A program made the translations under genes and the position numbers. 64,000 nucleotides of DNA from Streptomyces celluloflavus (lineage in GTDB: Bacteria > Actinomycetota > Actinomycetes > Streptomycetales > Streptomycetaceae), in NCBI GenBank assembly GCA_000720995.1, contig JOEL01000004.1, positions 1 through 64,000 of the forward strand, written 5' to 3'. The notes beneath the pieces are model-generated. The model ran no database searches and was not told the DNA's origin. It saw only the letters and a list, made by a program, of their open reading frames with translations. Every line of letters begins with the position of its first letter. Positions within the stretch are counted from its first letter, which is position 1. Below, in pieces: positions 58,273 through 64,000 of the stretch.

Positions 58273-60066
58273 GTGAACGGGCGGTTCAAGGCGTCCGGCG
58301 GGACCGTCGGCGGCGGCCTGCTGGTGGCCGGCACGACATCCGACGCGGGCAAGAGCGTGGTCACGGCGGGTATCTGCCGCTGGCTGGTGCGGCAGGGTGT
58401 GCGCGTGGCGCCGTTCAAGGCGCAGAACATGTCGCTGAACTCGTTCGTGACGCGCGAGGGCGCGGAGATCGGGCGGGCCCAGGCGATGCAGGCCGCGGCG
58501 GCCCGGGTCGAGCCGTCCGCGCTGATGAACCCGGTGCTGCTCAAACCGGGCGGCGACCGCAGCAGCCAGGTCGTGCTGCTGGGCAAGCCGGTCGGCGAGC
58601 TGAGCGCCAAGGGGTACTTCGGCCACACCGGGGGCGGCCCCGCATCAGCCGGTTCGGCGCTGTACGGGGGCCGCCGCGAGGAGCTGCTGGGCACGGTGAC
58701 CGACTGCCTGGCGGAGCTGCGGCGCACCCACGACGCGGTGATCTGCGAGGGCGCCGGCAGCCCCGCCGAGATCAATCTGCGCCGTACCGACATCGTGAAC
58801 ATGGGGATCGCACGGGCCGGCCGGCTGCCGGTCGTCGTGGTCGGGGACATCGACCGCGGCGGGGTGTTCGCGTCCTTCTTCGGCACCACGGCGCTGCTGT
58901 CCCGGGAGGACCAGGAGCTGATCGCGGGCTATCTCGTCAACAAGTTCCGGGGCGATGTGTCGCTGCTGACGCCGGGGCTGGAGATGCTGCGGGGCGTCAC
59001 CGGGCGGCCGACGTTCGGGGTGCTGCCGTTCGCGCACGGTCTCGGCATCGACGAGGAGGACGGGCTGGGGGTCCCCCCGGCCGGAGGCTGGGGGAGGGTG
59101 TCGCTGCGCGGCGCGCTGCGCGAGAGCGTGGTGGCGCCGCCGCACGGCGCGGACGTACTGCGCGTCGCGGTCGCGGCGGTGCCGCTGATGTCGAACTTCA
59201 CCGACGTGGACGCGCTGGCCGCCGAACCGGGCGTGGTGGTGCGGTTCGTGGACCGGGCCGAGGAGCTGGCCGACGCGGATCTGGTGGTGGTGCCGGGCAC
59301 CCGCGGCACCGTCCGGGCACTGGCGTGGCTGCGTGAGCGCGGGCTCGCGGACGCGCTCGCCCGGCGGGCCGCCGAGGGCCGCCCGGTGCTGGGCATCTGC
59401 GGCGGCTACCAGCTGCTCGGCGAGTACATCGACGACGAGGTCGAGTCGCGGGCCGGTGCGGTCCCCGGCCTGGGACTGCTGCCCGTCCGGGTGCGCTTCG
59501 CGGCCGAGAAGACCCTGGCGCGGCCGTCCGGCCGGGCGCTGGGCGAGCCCGTGGCCGGGTACGAGATCCACCACGGGGTGGCCGAGGTGCACGGCGGGGA
59601 GACGTTCCTCTCCGACGGTCAGGGGCGCGCGCTGGACGGCTGCCGGGTCGGCTCGGTGTGGGGCACGCACTGGCACGGTTCGCTGGAGAGCGACGCCTTC
59701 CGGCGGGCCTTCCTGCGCCGGGTCGCGGCGGACGCCGGCCGGGCCTTCGTACCGGCCCCCGACACCAGTTTCGGCGCCCTGCGCGAGGAGCAGCTGGACC
59801 GCCTCGGCGACCTGATCGAGGAGCACGCGGACACGGCTGCGCTGCTGCGGCTGATCGAGGAGGGGGTGCCGGCCGGGCTGCCGTTCGTCCCGCCGGGGGC
59901 GCCCCGCTTCGCCGGTCCGGCCACCGCGGAGCCGGTGCCGGACACAAGCTCTCCGCCGTCCCCGGTACCACCGCGCGAGCACGAGGCGCACGGCGACACC
60001 GTCGCACCGGCCACCGCCGGCGAACCGTCCGATCACAGCAATTCCCTTGAAGGGGGTATCCGTTAA
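58273..60066 (+). CDS. cobQ: Cobyric acid synthase CobQ/CbiP
   Basis: The 597-residue glutamine amidotransferase amidates four side chains of the corrin ring. N-terminal [20 protein letters not shown] is the nucleotide-binding loop. The class I GATase part has nucleophile Cys C376 in [10 protein letters not shown], with His in YEIHH (433-434). An unusual segment between the two halves (about 266-277, [11 protein letters not shown]) is encoded by a palindromic repeat. The C-terminal tail from about 535 is a Pro/Glu-rich extension. GTG 58273 follows GAGGAGG. The TAA stop overlaps the chelatase ATG by one base. Confidence 0.95.
   Translation: MNGRFKASGGTVGGGLLVAGTTSDAGKSVVTAGICRWLVRQGVRVAPFKAQNMSLNSFVTREGAEIGRAQAMQAAAARVEPSALMNPVLLKPGGDRSSQVVLLGKPVGELSAKGYFGHTGGGPASAGSALYGGRREELLGTVTDCLAELRRTHDAVICEGAGSPAEINLRRTDIVNMGIARAGRLPVVVVGDIDRGGVFASFFGTTALLSREDQELIAGYLVNKFRGDVSLLTPGLEMLRGVTGRPTFGVLPFAHGLGIDEEDGLGVPPAGGWGRVSLRGALRESVVAPPHGADVLRVAVAAVPLMSNFTDVDALAAEPGVVVRFVDRAEELADADLVVVPGTRGTVRALAWLRERGLADALARRAAEGRPVLGICGGYQLLGEYIDDEVESRAGAVPGLGLLPVRVRFAAEKTLARPSGRALGEPVAGYEIHHGVAEVHGGETFLSDGQGRALDGCRVGSVWGTHWHGSLESDAFRRAFLRRVAADAGRAFVPAPDTSFGALREEQLDRLGDLIEEHADTAALLRLIEEGVPAGLPFVPPGAPRFAGPATAEPVPDTSSPPSPVPPREHEAHGDTVAPATAGEPSDHSNSLEGGIR
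59062..59099 (+). repeat. Short palindromic repeat in frame inside cobQ
   Basis: Gggctgggggtccccccggc is followed directly by cggaggctgggggagggtg. Cccccggcc and ggctggggg pair with one mismatch. The unit resembles the hairpin core of the two MITE-like elements (ggggtacctcccggcggcag and partner) at about 2346-2378 and 38862-38899. It adds about twelve codons to cobQ without a frameshift, at a domain boundary. Confidence 0.75.
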
Positions 60067-62264
60067 TGGCGTCGGTCCCTTATCCGTTCACCGCGGTTGT
60101 CGGCATGGCCGATATGCGGCTGGGCCTGCTGCTCAACGCGATCTCGCCGGCCATCGGCGGGGTGCTCGTCCGCGGGGAGAAGGGCACCGCGAAATCGACG
60201 ATGGTGCGCGGCCTCGCGACCCTGATGCCCGATGTCGCCGTGGTCAGCGGCTGCCGGTTCGCCTGCGACCCCGCCGCCCCCGACCCGGCCTGCCCCGACG
60301 GGCCCCATGAGGCGGGCGCCGCCGAGGACCGGCCGACGCGGATGGTCGAACTGCCGGTCGGCGCCTCCGAGGACCGGCTGGTGGGCGCGCTGGACATCGA
60401 ACGGGCGCTGGCCGAGGGCGTGAAAGCCTTCGAGCCGGGGCTGCTCGCGGACGCGCACCGCGGCATCCTCTACGTCGACGAGGTCAATCTCCTCCACGAC
60501 CATCTGGTCGACGTCCTGCTGGACGCCGCCGCCATGGGCGCCTCGTACGTGGAGCGCGAGGGCGTCTCCGTACGGCACGCCGCGCGCTTCCTCCTCGTCG
60601 GGACGATGAACCCCGAAGAGGGCGAGCTGCGGCCGCAGTTGCTCGACCGGTTCGGGCTGACGGTCGAGGTCGCGGCCTCCCGGGAACCGGACGAGCGGGT
60701 GCAGGTCGTCCGGCGGCGGCTGGCCCACGACGCCGATCCGGCGGGCTTCACGGCCCGCTGGGCGGCCGAGGAGACGGACTTGCGCGGGCGCATCGCGGCG
60801 GCCCGGGAGCTGCTGCCGGGCGTGGTGCTCGGGGACGCGGCGCTGCGGCAGATCGCCGCGACCTGCGCGGCGTTCGAGGTGGACGGGATGCGCGCGGACA
60901 TCGTGATGGCGCGCACCGCGACGGCGCTGGCCGCCTGGGCGGGGCGTACCGAGGTGCTCACCGAGGACGTGCGGCAGGCGGCGCTGCTGGCGCTGCCGCA
61001 CCGGCGGCGCCGCAACCCCTTCGACGCGCCCGGCCTGGACGAGGACCGGCTCGACGAGATCCTGGCGGAGTCGGACGGCGCGGACGGGGACGACGACCCG
61101 GAGCCGGACGGTCCGGACGGCGGCCCCGAGGGCCCGGACGGCGGCCCGGACGGACCCGGCGGGCAGCCGCCGCGGGACGAGGGCGGACCGGGCCCGCAGG
61201 ACCAGGCGCCGCCGGCCGGTCCCGAGCAGCAGTCGCCGCAGCTCCCGGAGCCGACAAGCCCGGCGGACGCGGACGGCGCCCCGGACCCCGCGCAGGAGCC
61301 GGCCGGGCAGCCCGTCGCCGGCGGCGGTGGCGAGCAGGCGGCCGTCGCGGCGGCCGACCCGTTCACGACCCGGCGGCTGGACGTGCCGGGCCTGGGCGAG
61401 GGCGCGGACGGCCGCCGGTCGCGGGCCCGTACCGCGCACGGCCGGACGACCGGGTCCCGGCGGCCCCGCGGGGCCCTGGGCAAACTGCATCTGGCGGCGA
61501 CGGTGCGAGCCGCGGCGCCGCATCAGCGGGCGCGCGGACGCGGCGGCCCCGGGCTGGTGCTGCGCCGCGACGATCTGCGCGAGGCGGTACGCGAGGGGCG
61601 GGAGGGCAATCTCGTCCTCTTCGTCGTGGACGCGTCCGGTTCGATGGCGGCGCGGCAGCGGATGAGCGCGGTCAAGGGCGCGGTGCTCTCGCTGCTGCTG
61701 GACGCCTATCAGCGGCGCGACAAGATCGGCATGATCACCTTCCGCGGGCGGGACGCCGAACTCGCGCTGCCCCCGACGTCGTCGGTCGAGGCGGGCGCGG
61801 CGCGGCTCGCCACACTGCCGACGGGCGGCCGCACGCCGCTGTCGGCGGGGCTGCTGAAGGCCCATGAGGTACTGAGGGTGGAACGGCTGCGAGATGCCTC
61901 GCGGCGGCCGCTGCTGGTCGTCGTGACGGACGGCCGGGCGACCGGCCGGGGCGCGGGCACGGCGGACGGACCGCTGGCGCGCGCCTCCCGGGCGGCCCGG
62001 CTGCTGGCGTCCGAGGGTGTCGCCTCGGTGGTCGTCGACTGCGAGTCGGGACCGGTCCGGCTGGGGCTCGCGGCCGAGCTGGCCCGCGATCTGCGGGGCA
62101 CCGCCGTCGCCCTCGACGAGCTGCGCGCGGACAGCGTCTCGGCCCTCGTCCGGGACGTCCGGGGCACCGGCGCCGGGCGCGGCGCGCAGCACGCGCGGCC
62201 GGAGACCGACGGCCGGTCCGCACAGACTTCCCGCCACACCCCACGCTCTCGGAAGGTCGCGTAA
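60066..62264 (+). CDS. Magnesium/cobaltochelatase ChlI-ChlD-type subunit
   Basis: The 732-residue protein joins a ChlI-type AAA+ domain (Walker A GEKGTAKST 37-45; LYVDEVNLLHDHLVDVLLDA; LLVGTMNPEEGELRPQLLDR) to a ChlD-like region with a long acidic, Pro/Gly-rich linker (about 335-430) and a C-terminal vWA domain with intact MIDAS DASGS (from D522). Inside a cobalamin operon it is most likely the motor part of cobaltochelatase that helps CobN insert cobalt. Magnesium chelatase is excluded by context only. ATG 60066 overlaps the cobQ stop; the TAA overlaps the cobO ATG. Confidence 0.93.
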   Translation: MASVPYPFTAVVGMADMRLGLLLNAISPAIGGVLVRGEKGTAKSTMVRGLATLMPDVAVVSGCRFACDPAAPDPACPDGPHEAGAAEDRPTRMVELPVGASEDRLVGALDIERALAEGVKAFEPGLLADAHRGILYVDEVNLLHDHLVDVLLDAAAMGASYVEREGVSVRHAARFLLVGTMNPEEGELRPQLLDRFGLTVEVAASREPDERVQVVRRRLAHDADPAGFTARWAAEETDLRGRIAAARELLPGVVLGDAALRQIAATCAAFEVDGMRADIVMARTATALAAWAGRTEVLTEDVRQAALLALPHRRRRNPFDAPGLDEDRLDEILAESDGADGDDDPEPDGPDGGPEGPDGGPDGPGGQPPRDEGGPGPQDQAPPAGPEQQSPQLPEPTSPADADGAPDPAQEPAGQPVAGGGGEQAAVAAADPFTTRRLDVPGLGEGADGRRSRARTAHGRTTGSRRPRGALGKLHLAATVRAAAPHQRARGRGGPGLVLRRDDLREAVREGREGNLVLFVVDASGSMAARQRMSAVKGAVLSLLLDAYQRRDKIGMITFRGRDAELALPPTSSVEAGAARLATLPTGGRTPLSAGLLKAHEVLRVERLRDASRRPLLVVVTDGRATGRGAGTADGPLARASRAARLLASEGVASVVVDCESGPVRLGLAAELARDLRGTAVALDELRADSVSALVRDVRGTGAGRGAQHARPETDGRSAQTSRHTPRSRKVA

Positions 62265-62860
62265 TGCCACAGGGACAGCCGTCCGTCGTACCGAACGACG
62301 GGCTCACCACCCGCCAGCGCCGCAACCGGCCGCTGGTCCTCGTCCACACCGGCGTCGGCAAGGGCAAGTCCACGGCCGCCTTCGGGCTGGCGCTGCGGGC
62401 CTGGAACCAGGGCTGGCCGATCGGGGTGTTCCAGTTCGTGAAGTCGGCGAAGTGGAAGGTCGGTGAGGAGCGGGCGCTGACGGTGCTCGGCGCCACCGGC
62501 GAGGGCGGCAGCGTCGCCTGGCACAAGATGGGCGAGGGCTGGTCGTGGGTGCAGCGCGACATCGCCTCCAGCGAGGAGGCGGCGCGCGAGGGCTGGGAGC
62601 AGGTCAAGCGGGATCTCGCCGCGGAGACGTACAAGCTGCTGGTGCTGGACGAGTTCGCGTATCCGCTGCACTGGGGCTGGGTGGACCCCGAGGAGGTGGT
62701 GTCGGTGCTGCGCGACCGTCCCGGGACGCAGCATGTGGTGATCACCGGCCGCAACGCCCCGCAGCCGCTGCTGGACTTCGCGGACCTGGTGACGGACATG
62801 TCCAAGGTCAAGCACCCGATGGACGCCGGTCAGAAGGGCCAGCGGGGCATCGAATGGTGA
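62264..62860 (+). CDS. cobO: Cob(I)yrinic acid a,c-diamide adenosyltransferase CobO
   Basis: The 198-residue CobO/CobA/BtuR-type ATP:corrinoid adenosyltransferase has the P-loop HTGVGKGKSTAAFGLALRAW, FQFVKSAKWKVGEERAL, LLVLDEFAYPLHWGWVDPEE and the C-terminal ADLVTDMSKVKHPMDAGQKG. It transfers the adenosyl group to cobalt. The final KHPMDAGQKGQRGIEW is family-typical. ATG 62264 overlaps the chelatase stop by one base, and the stop is seven bases before cobB. Confidence 0.96.
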   Translation: MPQGQPSVVPNDGLTTRQRRNRPLVLVHTGVGKGKSTAAFGLALRAWNQGWPIGVFQFVKSAKWKVGEERALTVLGATGEGGSVAWHKMGEGWSWVQRDIASSEEAAREGWEQVKRDLAAETYKLLVLDEFAYPLHWGWVDPEEVVSVLRDRPGTQHVVITGRNAPQPLLDFADLVTDMSKVKHPMDAGQKGQRGIEW

Positions 62861-62867
62861 GCACGGC

Positions 62868-64000
62868 GTGAGCGGTACCACGATCCCCCGGCTGGTGATC
62901 GCCGCGCCCTCCTCGGGTGCGGGCAAGACGACGGTGGCCACCGGTCTGATGGCGGCGTTCGCCGAGGCCGGGCTGTCGGTGTCGCCGCACAAGGTGGGGC
63001 CCGACTACATCGACCCGGGCTACCACGCACTGGCCACCGGCCGCCCCGGCCGCAATCTGGACGCCTATCTGTGCGGTCCCGGGCGGATCGCCCCGCTCTT
63101 CCTGCACGGTGCGGCGGGCGCGGATCTCGCGGTCGTCGAGGGCGTGATGGGGCTGTTCGACGGCGCCTCGGGGCAGGGCGAGCTGTCGTCCACCGCCCAG
63201 GTCGCCAAGCTGCTGCGGGCGCCGGTGGTACTGGTCGTGGACGCGTCCTCGCAGTCCCGGTCGGTGGCCGCGCTGGTGCACGGCTTCGCCTCCTGGGACC
63301 CGCAGGTGCGGCTGGCCGGGGTGATTCTCAACAAGGTCGGCTCGGACCGCCACGAGGAGCTGCTGCGGGACGCGATGGACTCCTCCGGGGTGCCGGTGCT
63401 GGGCGCGCTGCGCCGCGGCGAGCAGGCCCGTACGCCGTCCCGGCACCTGGGCCTGGTGCCGGTCGCCGAGCGGCGGTCCGAGGCGCTGGAGTCGGTCCGC
63501 GCACTGGCGGCGCGGGTGCGCGCGGGCTGCGATCTCGACGCGCTGCTGGCGCTGGCGCGCGCGGTGCCGGAGCTGACGGAACAGGCGTGGGACCCGGCGG
63601 CGGAAGCGGCGGGCGCGTCTGCGGACGAGTCGGGCGCGGCGGACGGGAGCACCGGCCCCGCGGGTGCCGGTAAGCCGCTGATCGCCGTGGCGGGCGGCGC
63701 CGCGTTCACCTTCTCGTACGCGGAGCACGCCGAACTGCTGACCGCCGCGGGCGCCGAGGTGGTGCCCTTCGACCCGCTCCGGGACGAACGGCTGCCCGCC
63801 GGGACCCGGGGGCTGGTGATCGGCGGCGGCTTCCCCGAGGTGTACGCGCCGGAACTGTCGGCGAACGCGCCGCTGCGGGCGGCGGTGGCCGAACTGGCCG
63901 CCACCGGGGCGCCGGTCACCGCCGAGTGCGCCGGGCTGCTCTATCTCTCCCGGTCGATCGACGGGAAGCCGATGTGCGGGGTACTGCCCGCCGACGCCCG
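62868..64000 (+). CDS. cobB: Cobyrinate a,c-diamide synthase CobB/CbiA (cut by window edge)
   Basis: The visible 377 codons run off the right edge without a stop. The N-terminal P-loop is LVIAAPSSGAGKTTVATGLM, then SPHKVGPDYIDPGYHALATG, VVEGVMGLFDGASGQGELSS and VILNKVGSDRHEELLRDA. The glutamine-amidotransferase half begins PLIAVAGGAAFTFSYAEHAE, includes VIGGGFPEVYAPELSANAPL, and has the nucleophile Cys in TAECAGLLYLS. GTG 62868 (SGTTIPRLVIAA follows) is chosen. It catalyses ATP-dependent amidation of cobyrinate. Last visible gene of the riboswitch-controlled operon. Confidence 0.95.
   Translation, partial: MSGTTIPRLVIAAPSSGAGKTTVATGLMAAFAEAGLSVSPHKVGPDYIDPGYHALATGRPGRNLDAYLCGPGRIAPLFLHGAAGADLAVVEGVMGLFDGASGQGELSSTAQVAKLLRAPVVLVVDASSQSRSVAALVHGFASWDPQVRLAGVILNKVGSDRHEELLRDAMDSSGVPVLGALRRGEQARTPSRHLGLVPVAERRSEALESVRALAARVRAGCDLDALLALARAVPELTEQAWDPAAEAAGASADESGAADGSTGPAGAGKPLIAVAGGAAFTFSYAEHAELLTAAGAEVVPFDPLRDERLPAGTRGLVIGGGFPEVYAPELSANAPLRAAVAELAATGAPVTAECAGLLYLSRSIDGKPMCGVLPADA

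Noticed and set aside
60066-62264. Magnesium chelatase for chlorophyll
   Set aside because: The gene sits in a cobalamin operon and there are no photosynthesis genes; cobaltochelatase is more likely.

Overview
The window is very GC-rich and its genes show the strong third-position G/C bias, GTG starts and two-strand gene packing of a Streptomyces chromosome. A short chaplin, a cobalamin riboswitch, a GTTCAC-type PHO box and an InhA-type fabI next to fabG point the same way. Gene order (fabI/fabG, tldD/tldE, tyrS, moaA, a PiT transporter, then a cobalamin cluster) resembles, from memory, the S. coelicolor core region around SCO1800-SCO1855. Most of the window therefore looks like conserved core chromosome, with a few accessory insertions. 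I see no phage, integrase, transposase, CRISPR array, rRNA or tRNA.

Layout. 1-3.6 kb: DNA glycosylase, PEBP-family protein, a 196-bp MITE-like palindromic repeat and an HNH endonuclease. 3.6-6 kb: ABC ATPase, NfeD and SPFH (stomatin-like) genes in one leftward operon. 6-10.2 kb: unknown protein, chaplin, GAF histidine kinase/NarL response regulator, nitroreductase. 10.2-16.2 kb: secreted lytic transglycosylase with a structured leader, FHA-ABC exporter, serB, SixA-type phosphatase. 16.2-20.6 kb: small membrane proteins, CynX-type MFS with a divergent FadR regulator, fabI and fabG. 20.8-27.7 kb: tldD-tldE, tyrS, small membrane proteins, moaA. 27.8-33.7 kb: acetate-type symporter with DUF485, secreted subtilisin, lysoplasmalogenase and a sterol-desaturase-like protein. 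33.8-38.7 kb: DnaQ-like exonuclease with BRCT, Cys-rich protein, SURF1, GH15, SDR. 38.7-42.5 kb: second copy of the repeat, then an Asp23/Gls24-AmaP envelope-stress operon with a divergent gene carrying a 153-bp tandem duplication. 42.6-52.1 kb: enoyl-CoA hydratase, HTH protein, ABC-F ATPase with a possible leader peptide, HEAT-like protein, hydrolase, aldolase, GH25 lysozyme, PHO-box-preceded phosphate transporter.

The most unusual part is 52.2-56.7 kb. Three tightly coupled leftward genes encode (i) a small protein resembling EACC1 (effector-associated constant component 1) of bacterial conflict systems, (ii) an 891-residue protein with an N-terminal caspase-like (C14) domain, one membrane span, a solute-binding-like region and a C-terminal vWA domain, and (iii) a solute-binding lipoprotein with no permease genes nearby. 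This reads like a transmembrane, ligand-sensing caspase module.

From 56.9 kb to the right edge there is a rightward B12 operon: cobalamin riboswitch, cobD, cobQ, a ChlI/ChlD-type chelatase, cobO and cobB (cut by the window edge), with overlapping or nearly abutting stops and starts. cobQ carries a short palindromic repeat in frame that resembles the core of the two longer MITE-like elements.
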